The notes: generated from the sequence alone by a model not told the origin. DNA of 10,234 nucleotides from an uncultured Bdellovibrionales bacterium (GCA_937980625.1 CALJPJ010000148.1:1-10234), one strand, 5' to 3'. Counted from the first letter of the stretch, positions 1-6,617 are shown. A program made the numbers and translations.

Positions 1-795
1 ATCAACATAATGGCTAACAATAGTAGTTATAATCTCAGACTTATTTCTACTAATTGGATATGAATGAACTTCAAATGTTTTATTTTTATTTTTGATAATT
101 GAAGTCTGATAACTTCCACTATTAATGACTTCATTTGCTGGGCACCTTTTGCAAGGCTGCTCAAGGCCAGCAAAAGCTTTATAACATTTTTCAATAGGAT
201 CATCTTCAGAAAAAGACTTATTAGCTCTAAAAATATTAAAGTCGCTATCTATAATACAAATGGGATCTTTTAAACCATCAAAAGTATTTTGCCACTCAAT
301 AGAAGCATTATGCATAAACTCTTGTAAAAAAGCTCTCTCGAGAGCAAATTGTACTGGCTGAATGTACGAAATAAGATCATTTATAAGCGGTTCAAGCTCT
401 TCTTTACTACCACTATGTTCAATATAAATAACTGCGGGTAGTTCAGAGCCTACTTGCTCTTTCATTTGATTTACTGTTAAAGGAAATGACAATAGCTGAC
501 CAACTGGTCTTTTTAAACAATTAGCTAAAAAATGGCTATCAGCCACATTATCTAATCTCATTGTCTTTTCAGCTGGCCAAAGTTTTTCAACAGGCTTCAC
601 CCAAACTCTTTTTTTTTCTTTAAAATAAATTATATTTTTATTCACTGAAGCTGAAAAACAAAGACTGACATTGCTAATTTTTTTAAAAGAAGTCAGTTCA
701 TTAAAAATAAAAGTATAAATCTCTTCAACATCACTAAGAGCTGATAACTTATCTAAATAATTAATTATTTTTTTAGAGCGCTTTGCAGTTTCCAC
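1..795 (-). CDS. GAF-like/PAS sensor protein, N-terminal 265 residues (3' end outside window)
   Basis: Signalling protein cut by the window edge; the frame is open to base 1. Residues 1 to about 145 look like a GAF-type module: a leading helix (DKLSALSDVEEIYTFIFNEL), then alternating strands and helices. A connecting helix (about 135-165) leads into a PAS domain from about residue 166, with the typical opening DGLKDPICIIDSDFNIFRAN. Inside the PAS is a C-x10-C-x2-C pattern (Cys204, 215, 218; KCYKAF...PCKRCP), known from many PAS domains of deltaproteobacterial-type kinases. Probable output is a histidine kinase or similar module beyond the window, which I cannot see. The start is GTG at 795: an in-frame TAA lies three codons upstream and no upstream ATG fits. 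No clear Shine-Dalgarno is visible, so the start is uncertain. It lies 128 bases after the glycosyltransferase, so it may be a separate transcript. Confidence 0.82.
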   Translation of the reverse strand, partial: METAKRSKKIINYLDKLSALSDVEEIYTFIFNELTSFKKISNVSLCFSASVNKNIIYFKEKKRVWVKPVEKLWPAEKTMRLDNVADSHFLANCLKRPVGQLLSFPLTVNQMKEQVGSELPAVIYIEHSGSKEELEPLINDLISYIQPVQFALERAFLQEFMHNASIEWQNTFDGLKDPICIIDSDFNIFRANKSFSEDDPIEKCYKAFAGLEQPCKRCPANEVINSGSYQTSIIKNKNKTFEVHSYPISRNKSEIITTIVSHYVD

Positions 796-893
796 TTTGC
801 AAGATTACACTCATATGAATTCAAGGTCACTTGTAACTCATAATTGTTACTGCAATTGCGCAATGAGTCCTGATTTTTAATTAGAAAAATACT

Positions 894-910
894 AGTTATA
901 TTTAATAACT
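894..910 (-). terminator. Weak AT-rich hairpin after the glycosyltransferase gene
   Basis: AGTTAT and ATAACT form a 6-bp stem with a 5-base loop. On the minus strand it is followed within a few bases by TATTTTT. It lies 14 bases beyond the glycosyltransferase stop and could end the sigma-54 operon before the GAF/PAS gene. The stem has almost no GC pairs, so this is only a candidate. A short inverted repeat (GAGCA/TGCTC) also overlaps the glycosyltransferase stop region. Confidence 0.3.
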
Positions 911-923
911 TTATAGCTGAGCA

Positions 924-2414
924 CTATGGCTGCTCCATACTTTTGGTTAAGCCGGGAAGCTGCTGGCTTAACAATGTGGTTCCAACATAGACTGATAGTA
1001 GTGCTCGCAGTTGATTAAAAATATCATAATTACGATCAAAAACAACTTGGTCTTCCCATGGACCAATTCGGAGCCTCTCAGTATTTAACCACCATATCAC
1101 TGGTCTCACTTCTGGAATGAGCTTCTCTAAAGTATTTATAAGTTGATCTACATTATTAACTATTTCCAGTTGAATGTTTTGAAATTGTCCATTTCTAACC
1201 ATTTCCAAGTCTCGCAAAACCATATCTGTAAGCTCTGCTAGTTGTTTAAAGGCAGTAAATACATTCATTTTGTCCAAAATTGGAAATTCTTCTCCTAAGT
1301 AAATTGCTTTAATTAAATTCCATTGAAAACTATCTGGAGAGTAGCCAATTAATTCATAAGCCTCCATGTTAGAATTGCTTTTTATAGTTATGTGATCAGT
1401 AACCGGTGGTTTACCAGAAATAATATTAGAAATCGAATTGGCAAGTACTTCAACATTTATTTCAGCTGGTGATCGTTTCCACAAAACATAGCTATTTTTA
1501 GCTAGCGGACCCGTCTCCCAAAAATTAACGCTTGAAAAGGACAGGTTAATTGTCTGCTTATCAAGCAAGCTTGCGATATGCACTAATGAACTATCTGGCG
1601 CGACTAACAATTTAGAATTATTTATAATATGAAATAAGTCATTTAATTTAGTCTCACCAACTAAATTGAGAATTTGATTGTTATTTTTTATATTGATTTG
1701 ATCTGAAAAATTTTTTTCAATATCACTTCCAAGTAAAACAAAACTTAGATCAGGGTTGGAATTAGATAATTTTGATAACAAAGCAGACCACTGTTCACTA
1801 CTGAGTAACTTATTATCTGTGCTACCGCCAATATGAATAGCTGCATATTTTGTCGGAAGATGAGTAAACCTCAATGCACCCTCAGCAAGAAGGTCGGACG
1901 AAACTTTCCAGTCAGGCTCTAATAAATCTACACCAGCAACTGCTGCAAACAACCTAGTTAAATGTATACGATTAAACTTATTAACACCCAATTGACCATA
2001 AATTAATGCACTCGGATCATCAGGTATTTGTAAGGAGCCATCGTTATGACGTGTATAACCAGCGATCTCAGTATTTTCACCTGAAATAGCTTCGGTGATA
2101 TAACTCGATAGTGGAGAGAAACTTAAGTTAATTATTTTATCAAAATTAACTGAAGCTAACTGACTGAGCTCATCACCAATTTTTTTTGTTACGTCTGCAC
2201 AATTATCTGAGTTAAAGATATAATCTAAATGGTTCTTAACGTCTAATTGCCACACTCTGTCACAGCTATTTATATTGATTGCGGCTTCAGCAAATGAAGT
2301 TCGACACAAATAATGTATCTCTGAATCTGGAAAATTTCTTTTTAAACTACTTAGAACTGGCCAAGTTTGAAATATATCACCGAGTCTTGCTAGTTGCATA
2401 ACTAATATTTTCAT
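924..2414 (-). CDS. GT9-family glycosyltransferase (heptosyltransferase-like) with C-terminal extension
   Basis: Predicted cytoplasmic GT-B glycosyltransferase of family 9, the family of ADP-heptose:LPS heptosyltransferases. Residues 1-345 carry the family pattern: an N-terminal strand followed by R10-L-G-D, an acceptor-side Rossmann half, then AAIHIGGSTDNK (191-202), LVGETKLNDL (251-260) and the donor-site segment APDSSLVHIASLL (272-284), equivalent to the usual D-S/T-G-x-x-H. Here the usual Gly is Ser275 or Ser276. Residues about 346-496 form a largely helical extension that I do not recognise. ATG at 2414 is preceded by AGGGAG with about 10 bases spacing. The start lies inside the end of the 62-aa gene (38-bp overlap), which implies translational coupling. 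It sits at the end of a sigma-54-driven operon beside fliD/fliS, so flagellin or surface glycosylation is more likely than a core LPS role, but that is inference from position only. Confidence 0.82.
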   Translation of the reverse strand: MKILVMQLARLGDIFQTWPVLSSLKRNFPDSEIHYLCRTSFAEAAININSCDRVWQLDVKNHLDYIFNSDNCADVTKKIGDELSQLASVNFDKIINLSFSPLSSYITEAISGENTEIAGYTRHNDGSLQIPDDPSALIYGQLGVNKFNRIHLTRLFAAVAGVDLLEPDWKVSSDLLAEGALRFTHLPTKYAAIHIGGSTDNKLLSSEQWSALLSKLSNSNPDLSFVLLGSDIEKNFSDQINIKNNNQILNLVGETKLNDLFHIINNSKLLVAPDSSLVHIASLLDKQTINLSFSSVNFWETGPLAKNSYVLWKRSPAEINVEVLANSISNIISGKPPVTDHITIKSNSNMEAYELIGYSPDSFQWNLIKAIYLGEEFPILDKMNVFTAFKQLAELTDMVLRDLEMVRNGQFQNIQLEIVNNVDQLINTLEKLIPEVRPVIWWLNTERLRIGPWEDQVVFDRNYDIFNQLRALLSVYVGTTLLSQQLPGLTKSMEQP

Positions 2415-2565
2415 TATTTAACTGCTCCCTGATTAATTCTTGTAAAACTAATATCTTTTTTGCGTCTTTGGTATAACCACTCGTTTCTAGTATTTTTTTA
2501 GATGTTTTTTCTAACTTTTGTAGCTCATCTAACAATTGTTTTTCTGACAAATTACTTAGCTTCAT
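2377..2565 (-). CDS. Small helical protein of unknown function, 62 aa
   Basis: Not recognised. The 62 residues are rich in Lys, Glu and Leu with a heptad-like spacing (KLSNLSEKQLLDELQKLEK), so a single coiled-coil helix or helical hairpin is likely, as seen in small export chaperones and adaptor proteins. ATG at 2565 is chosen because AAGGAG lies 7 bases upstream (2573-2578). A start at 2589 would lie deeper inside the previous gene and has no such site. It overlaps the 159-aa gene by 14 bp and the glycosyltransferase by 38 bp, so all are probably translated from one mRNA. The overlaps and the good ribosome site argue that it is a true gene. A role as partner of the glycosyltransferase or TPR protein is conjecture. 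Confidence 0.62.
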   Translation of the reverse strand: MKLSNLSEKQLLDELQKLEKTSKKILETSGYTKDAKKILVLQELIREQLNNENISYATSKTR

Positions 2566-3031
2566 TTGATAACTCCTTTTTAAATTCAATCATTTCAATA
2601 GATTTTAATTTAAAATTATTTAAATATAATTCTTCATTAATTTTACCTTTTAGTAATGATAAAAAGGGAAATAAATTTTTACTATCTAAACTGCTAATTT
2701 TATATTGAGTAAAGTACTGCTCAATCTCAAGCTTTTCTAATAAGCTCCAAAAATTTAAATACTCGTTTTGATTTAAGTCTATTGCACCACTGGCTGACAC
2801 TTCTTTAATGATTTGCCCATAGTAATAAAGAAGCTTCTCTACATACCTTGTTTTGATGAATAAAAATTTTGTGGTCTCACCTAAGTTTAACGGCTCAGAC
2901 CAAGAAATAGCACTCATTACTTTTTGTGTCACCTTGTCATATGAAACATCATGAGCTCTATTTTTATACGAACTAGCAGCTTCATGAGTTAAAACCTGTA
3001 TTAGCTTCTTATTTAAAAATTCACTTCCCAT
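2552..3031 (-). CDS. Protein of unknown function, 159 aa, in the TPR-glycosyltransferase operon
   Basis: Not recognised. Soluble, with no signal peptide or membrane segment, and predicted mostly helical with many aromatic residues. The central part (residues about 55-75, TKFLFIKTRYVEKLLYYYG) is an amphipathic helix rich in Tyr and Leu. ATG at 3031 is preferred: GGAG lies at 3038-3041 with a 6-base spacer, whereas the alternative TTG at 3043 overlaps that ribosome site. The start overlaps the end of the TPR gene by 11 bp and the 3' end overlaps the 62-aa gene by 14 bp. Its conservation and job are unknown. Being locked between a TPR protein and a glycosyltransferase suggests a shared complex or pathway. 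Confidence 0.75.
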   Translation of the reverse strand: MGSEFLNKKLIQVLTHEAASSYKNRAHDVSYDKVTQKVMSAISWSEPLNLGETTKFLFIKTRYVEKLLYYYGQIIKEVSASGAIDLNQNEYLNFWSLLEKLEIEQYFTQYKISSLDSKNLFPFLSLLKGKINEELYLNNFKLKSIEMIEFKKELSNEAK

Positions 3032-3659
3032 TTCCAACTCCAAGTTTGTTAATTAAGTTTATTGCAGCAAAACTTTCTGAGTTAATATCTAAAACACGAT
3101 AATAACAGGCAACACCGAGCTCAAGGTCACCTTTTATACAGTGAATACTCCCAATTCCTAGCCAGGCTTTTTCATTTGATTGATTTTTATTTATAGATTT
3201 TTGATAAAATTTTAAAGCTGTCTCGTAATCATTTAACTTCATCATAGCCACTGCTTGCCAAGCCAACAATTCATCGTCATAGCTACCAAATTTTAATTCA
3301 TCAATAACTTGTAATGCGTCACTAATATGAGACAGCTGAATCAAGCATTCAATTTTCAACAAATAAACTACATATAAAATTTCTTCTGAATAACTTTTAT
3401 GGGCTAATAAATCATCAACATGAATGAGAGCTTGTTCAAAAGCTCTATTTTCTATGTATATATCAGCTAATGTTAACTTATAGGCAAAACAAGGCTTTAG
3501 TTTGATTAGTTTTTTAATTTCTATAACAGCAGCTGTATATTCACCTTGTGATCTAAAGTAGTTTGCTAATTCAAAGTACATACCCTTAGCACGTAGTTTA
3601 TCTGCATAAGATGAACCACTCGACTTAGATTTTAAATTCATAAACTCAGATATATGCAT
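3021..3659 (-). CDS. TPR-repeat protein, first gene of the sigma-54 operon, 212 aa
   Basis: Tetratricopeptide-repeat protein, presumably a cytoplasmic scaffold for protein-protein contacts. TPR-like helix pairs can be seen at about residues 24-56 (ELANYFRSQGEYTAAVIEIK), 57-90 (TLADIYIENRAFEQALIHVD), 130-163 (AWQAVAMMKLNDYETALKFY) and 164-197 (AWLGIGSIHCIKGDLELGVA). They show the usual A/G at helix contacts and Tyr/Phe before Ala-x-x. The first 22 residues are Ser/Lys-rich and probably disordered. ATG at 3659 is chosen: AAGGGG lies 6 bases upstream, and the sigma-54 promoter predicts a transcript start at about 3671. An upstream GTG at 3698 would lie ahead of the transcript. It overlaps the next gene by 11 bp. 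Candidate partners are flagellar proteins or the glycosyltransferase, since TPR domains deliver flagellin to glycosyltransferases in FlmG-type proteins, but this is inference. Confidence 0.85.
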   Translation of the reverse strand: MHISEFMNLKSKSSGSSYADKLRAKGMYFELANYFRSQGEYTAAVIEIKKLIKLKPCFAYKLTLADIYIENRAFEQALIHVDDLLAHKSYSEEILYVVYLLKIECLIQLSHISDALQVIDELKFGSYDDELLAWQAVAMMKLNDYETALKFYQKSINKNQSNEKAWLGIGSIHCIKGDLELGVACYYRVLDINSESFAAINLINKLGVGNGK

Positions 3660-3680
3660 AAATCCCCTTAACCACAAATT

Positions 3681-3697
3681 AAGCAAGAGTAATGCCA
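3681..3697 (-). promoter_or_regulatory. Sigma-54 (RpoN) promoter of the TPR-glycosyltransferase operon
   Basis: The minus strand reads TGGCATTACTCTTGCT. The -24 element TGGCA and the -12 element TTGCT have exactly 10 bases between the invariant GG (3696-3695) and GC (3684-3683). This matches the sigma-54 consensus TGGCAyr-N4-TTGCw at every position but one. The predicted transcript start is about 3671, giving a 12-base leader that just includes the ribosome site AAGGGG of the TPR gene. Such promoters need an AAA+ enhancer-binding activator bound upstream. Sigma-54 control of a middle or late flagellar class is common in polar flagellar systems. Confidence 0.75.
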
Positions 3698-3768
3698 CTT
3701 AGTAAATATGTATAATTGCTACAAATTATTTTTAATTTGATATTTATTTGACGACTTTTAACGTACAA

Positions 3769-3788
3769 AGCGCCAACACTTTGACGCT
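3769..3788. repeat. Dyad AGCGCC-N8-GACGCT upstream of the sigma-54 promoter
   Basis: A 6-bp inverted repeat (one G:T pair) with an 8-base centre lies 98-117 bases upstream of the predicted sigma-54 transcript start. That is the usual distance for an enhancer-binding-protein site. It also lies just beyond the stop of the FliT-like gene (3823), so it could instead be a weak terminator or attenuator of the fliD block. The stretch after it on the minus strand (TTTGTACGTTAAAAG) has no real T-run, which weakens the terminator reading. An alternative overlapping pairing CAAAG/CTTTG exists. Confidence 0.4.
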
Positions 3789-3822
3789 AAGACTTTAGGC
3801 TAATTAAGAGAGACTAATTTTT

Positions 3823-4230
3823 TTAAATTTTATTTCCAGCTCGGTATGCTTTCATTGCTTGCTTTTCTTTTTTTACATTTGAAAGCTCTTCAATCAATTC
3901 TGTTTTAGCCCTTTCAATGTAAGAAATTATTTGCAAGTCTTGTGATAAAACTAGGTTTACCAACTCTGTTTTATAAGCAAAAGCCTTAACTATTCTTTTT
4001 TTCAATAAACCAGAGGCGCTATTTATATCAATTTCATTTAACTTGATCTGTTCATCAATAAGTGAATCTATTTTCTCTACCATTTTTAGTATACCTTCTC
4101 TCGCTGCATAAAAATTTTCAATGTTATCATGCCGATTATCAGCCAAGTCTATAAGCTCTTTTTCATTCAACTTATAAAACTTTTCTAAATATTGATTTTT
4201 CTCTTCTAGTAAACTTACTATTCTAATCAT
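3823..4230 (-). CDS. FliT/FlgN-like flagellar export chaperone candidate, 135 aa
   Basis: A short, wholly helical, charged protein directly after fliS, where many genomes carry fliT or another small flagellar chaperone. Residues about 1-50 (LLEEKNQYLEKFYKLNEKEL) and 75-125 form long amphipathic helices, fitting the FliT/FlgN-type helical hairpin that binds FliD or hook-associated proteins and guides them to the export gate. Length (135 aa) is within the usual range for these chaperones. It ends in a basic tail (KAYRAGNKI). ATG at 4230 has GAGG about 5 bases upstream. The gap to fliS is 35 bases with no terminator, so it is co-transcribed. Sequence identity to FliT is too low to see by eye; the assignment rests on size, helicity and position. 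Confidence 0.6.
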   Translation of the reverse strand: MIRIVSLLEEKNQYLEKFYKLNEKELIDLADNRHDNIENFYAAREGILKMVEKIDSLIDEQIKLNEIDINSASGLLKKRIVKAFAYKTELVNLVLSQDLQIISYIERAKTELIEELSNVKKEKQAMKAYRAGNKI

Positions 4231-4265
4231 TTATACCTCTCTTTATGATTTATTAATTAAAAATA

Positions 4266-4664
4266 TTAACCTACCTTTTTTTTATCTTCTGCTTTTAATT
4301 TTTCGATAGCTTCTTTCCAACCATCATATAATATTTGAAAAACTTTGATGGCATCGTCTAAAGACTCCTCCGAATTTTTAATATTTGCCTCAACTAACTT
4401 ATCGTTCACAAACATATACAGTTTTTCTAAATTTTTAGCGATGTCACCCCCAACATTGTGATCAAGGGTGTTGTTAAGCTCACAGACAATATCGTAGGCA
4501 TAACCCACATTCTCCCCTCGCCCTTTGATGTTATCTTTTTGGATTGCATGCTTAGCTCTTTTCATATACTTAATCGCCCCTTCATAAAGGAGCAATAGTA
4601 GTTTTTCTCTACTCGCACTTTGCACAGATGTTTTCTGGTATTTTCCATATTTATTCTTACTCAT
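4266..4664 (-). CDS. fliS: Flagellin-specific export chaperone FliS
   Basis: FliS binds the C-terminal D0 helix of flagellin in the cytoplasm, keeps it from polymerising, and brings it to the flagellar type III export gate. The 132-aa length is typical. The hallmark N-terminus is present: YGKYQKTSVQSASREKLLLL (6-25), followed by LYEGAIKYMKRAKHAI. The rest is a four-helix bundle with ELNNTLDHNVGGDIAKNLEK (62-81) and LYMFVNDKLVEAN (82-94), both recognisable FliS segments. The C-terminus is Lys-rich. ATG at 4664 has AAGG 8 bases upstream. It follows fliD by 28 bases and precedes the FliT-like gene by 35, forming a cap-chaperone operon. Confidence 0.95.
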   Translation of the reverse strand: MSKNKYGKYQKTSVQSASREKLLLLLYEGAIKYMKRAKHAIQKDNIKGRGENVGYAYDIVCELNNTLDHNVGGDIAKNLEKLYMFVNDKLVEANIKNSEESLDDAIKVFQILYDGWKEAIEKLKAEDKKKVG

Positions 4665-4692
4665 CTTTCCTACCTTAGCTTAATTCTAAATT

Positions 4693-6051
4693 TTACCCAC
4701 CAAATCCGGCTCCACCAAAAGCAGCTCCTTGTCCTCTAATTCTTGATAATGATTCTTCTAACTTACTAAATTTATCTCTGAGCATTTGTTCTTTGGTTAC
4801 TAATCGTTTTTCTCTTCTTTCAATATTTTTGTCTATACTTCGAACTTGATTTTGCATTGATTTTTTACGACTAGAGATAGAACCGTAGGCCGAATCTGTA
4901 AATGATTTCATTTCAAATTTTATTTTAGGAAACAAACCAACTTTAAACCCGTCACCAATAACAAAGTCTAAAACATCTTGTGGATTAGATTTTAAAAGAT
5001 TATTAAACTTTTCTTTCTTAAAGTCTAAAGTTCCATTACGATTAAACTCAACACCTAATTCGTGTAACCTTTTAATTTTACTATTTGTTCCAACTACACG
5101 ATCTTGAATTATTCTAGTAACTCGTCTTTGCACATTAGACAGTAGTGAGTCTCCACCTAGTGTTTTACTCGTGTCAGAGTCTTTAGTCAGTGTGTTTTGT
5201 TGTTGAATAAAACTCAATATTGAATTTACAGAATTAACAAAGCCATCTAACTTAGCCTCAATTGCTTTATAGTTTTCAGTAACAGAAATAGCAACGGGAT
5301 CTCCAGGCGATGACCGACCTATATCTAAAGTCACACCAGGAATAAAGTTTTCAATTTTATTATCTGCAATACCAATAGGGAAGCCGTCAACAATAATAGT
5401 TCCATTCTCGGCTTCTCTATTTTCATGAAAATATAAATCATGTTCTCCATCTAAAAAGTATAAATTAGGAAAGCCTAAGTTATTCTCACTGCCCATTTCA
5501 GACCCAGATAATATCAACCTATAAGGTGTTTCAAGGTCATCCCTATCATTAACTATTGAGGCCTTAACCCCAATATTGGTACTATTAACTGTTTTTGCAA
5601 TTTTCTCTAAAGTACTACCACTTTCTGATATATATATTTCTTTTTCTTCACCTTCTCTCGTTGTAAAGCGAATATAACCAACACCAGCCTTAGTCTTATT
5701 CATATCTGGAAATCCATTAGTTATCGCCGAAGCTTTTTTAGCTAATTTAGCAACTTCTACGTTCCATTCTCCAGTAGGTGTTTCCCCTGGCGTAGGAGTT
5801 CCCGTTAGCACTTGGTCATTGCTGGTATTGAGCTTTAAATCCTTAAAGCCATTGCGGTCACCTATATCACCAAGAGAAGTAACAATACTCTTAACTCTTT
5901 TATCAAAATCATTTAGCAAGTTGAGTTTTGTTTCTTTTTTACCTTTATTAATTTCCATATTTTTAACAGGAATTCGCTCAGCTTGCATTAGCTGCTCAAC
6001 GATATTAGGTGGCAATCCTGAGCCATTCATTCCGGTAAAGTTTATAGACAA
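4693..6051 (-). CDS. fliD: Flagellar filament cap protein FliD (HAP2)
   Basis: FliD forms the cap at the filament tip and folds exported flagellin into the growing filament. The 452-aa protein shows FliD_N at about residues 1-105 (GLPPNIVEQLMQAERIPVKN, then the helical KKETKLNLLNDFDKRVKS and GEWNVEVAKLAKKASA) and FliD_C at about 225-440 (FVNSVNSILSFIQQQN, LGVEFNRNGTLDFKKEKF). A terminal coiled coil (SIDKNIERREKRLVTKEQML) is the D0 region. It ends in a Gly/Ala-rich tail (GGAGFGG) that is not usual. The start is TTG at 6051: AGGAG lies 6 bases upstream (6058-6062) and the N-terminus fits the family, while the first ATG (6030) has no ribosome site. It heads the fliD-fliS-fliT-like run. Confidence 0.95.
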   Translation of the reverse strand: MSINFTGMNGSGLPPNIVEQLMQAERIPVKNMEINKGKKETKLNLLNDFDKRVKSIVTSLGDIGDRNGFKDLKLNTSNDQVLTGTPTPGETPTGEWNVEVAKLAKKASAITNGFPDMNKTKAGVGYIRFTTREGEEKEIYISESGSTLEKIAKTVNSTNIGVKASIVNDRDDLETPYRLILSGSEMGSENNLGFPNLYFLDGEHDLYFHENREAENGTIIVDGFPIGIADNKIENFIPGVTLDIGRSSPGDPVAISVTENYKAIEAKLDGFVNSVNSILSFIQQQNTLTKDSDTSKTLGGDSLLSNVQRRVTRIIQDRVVGTNSKIKRLHELGVEFNRNGTLDFKKEKFNNLLKSNPQDVLDFVIGDGFKVGLFPKIKFEMKSFTDSAYGSISSRKKSMQNQVRSIDKNIERREKRLVTKEQMLRDKFSKLEESLSRIRGQGAAFGGAGFGG

Positions 6052-6057
6052 AAAAAT

Positions 6058-6079
6058 CTCCTAGTATTTGTAGTACTAG
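6058..6079 (-). promoter_or_regulatory. fliD ribosome site beside a small stem
   Basis: AGGAG at 6058-6062, 6 bases before the TTG start, decides the fliD start. The 5' part of this site falls in the arm of a perfect 6-bp inverted repeat, CTAGTA (6061-6066) and TACTAG (6074-6079), with a 7-base loop. If formed in the mRNA, the stem would abut and partly cover the ribosome site. The 159-base gap ahead of fliD shows no sigma-28 or sigma-54 motif. Further upstream is the 11-bp palindrome TCACAGTGTGA (6097-6107), a possible operator. A TTGAC hexamer there has no properly spaced -10, so fliD may be read through from the FlaG-like gene. Confidence 0.4.
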
Positions 6080-6210
6080 TATCCCAAACATTTGTGTCAC
6101 AGTGTGAGTCAATAAAATGTCATATGGTTTTTTTTTACTTTTTAAGCTTTTGTCTGGTTATAGTTATGAGCTGGTAATTACTATGATTTGGATTAATTAT
6201 TTAGTATTTA

Positions 6211-6582
6211 TTAAGCCGAACGGCTAAATATTTTCCCTTTTTTTTCAGGACTTTTATCTAACAACTGACAAAGTTCTGACTCTTCTATACGCCTTATAAC
6301 TTTACCACTTTGGTCTTTAATATAAATGATTTTTACTTTTCCTTTGTTTTCTAACTTAAGACTTAAACTATTTTTAATAAACCCAGGTAATTGTTTTATT
6401 ATTGAAATAGCCTCATTAACCTCTTCCTCTGTTAACTCTCTATTTGGAGCGCCCTCAGGTTGACGTCGACCATCGGCATCTCTATCAGCATCACTCTCAC
6501 GTGATTTCACTTGAGTTTTCTTTTCTGTTTTTTGTACAGATAATAAACCAGCAAAGTTATTAGTTATAGTTTTTCCATCCAT
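6211..6582 (-). CDS. flaG: FlaG-like flagellar protein, 123 aa
   Basis: The C-terminal half (about 75-110) matches the FlaG pattern: LSLKLENKGKVKIIYIKDQS followed by GKVIRRIEESELCQLL, comparable to the usual sLkF..d.....v.v.D..TgEVIRqIP.ee.l. FlaG proteins sit next to fliD in many polar flagellates and influence filament length, but the mechanism is unclear. The N-terminal third is a charged, low-complexity linker (SRESDADRDADGRR) typical of the family. The helix ELTEEEVNEAISIIKQL comes before the core. ATG at 6582 has no Shine-Dalgarno. A sigma-28-like promoter ends only 7 bases before it, so the mRNA may be leaderless. A short hairpin (AGCCG/CGGCT) overlaps the stop. fliD follows after 159 bases. 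Confidence 0.75.
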   Translation of the reverse strand: MDGKTITNNFAGLLSVQKTEKKTQVKSRESDADRDADGRRQPEGAPNRELTEEEVNEAISIIKQLPGFIKNSLSLKLENKGKVKIIYIKDQSGKVIRRIEESELCQLLDKSPEKKGKIFSRSA

Positions 6583-6589
6583 AATCTAC

Positions 6590-6617
6590 TTATCGGTTTA
6601 AATTAATAGACGCTTTA
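6590..6617 (-). promoter_or_regulatory. Sigma-28 (FliA)-like promoter of the FlaG-like gene
   Basis: Minus strand: TAAAGCGT (6617-6610), 12-base spacer, ACCGATAA (6597-6590). The consensus is TAAAGTTT-N11-GCCGATAA, so 6 of 8 and 7 of 8 positions match, with the spacer one base longer than usual. The -10 box ends 7 bases before the ATG, so the transcript would begin at or within a few bases of the start codon. Confidence 0.55.

Noticed and set aside
855..864. Palindrome ATTGCGCAAT as operator of the GAF/PAS gene
   Set aside because: A 10-base palindrome alone is weak evidence, and no promoter with correct spacing could be placed beside it.
6110..6115. TTGACT as a sigma-70 -35 box for fliD
   Set aside because: The nearest -10-like hexamer (GATACT) is about 23 bases away, too far for a normal promoter.
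6205..6226. AGCCG/CGGCT hairpin at the end of the FlaG-like gene as a terminator
   Set aside because: It lies inside the final codons, is only 5 bp, and no T-run follows on the minus strand; read-through into fliD is more likely.
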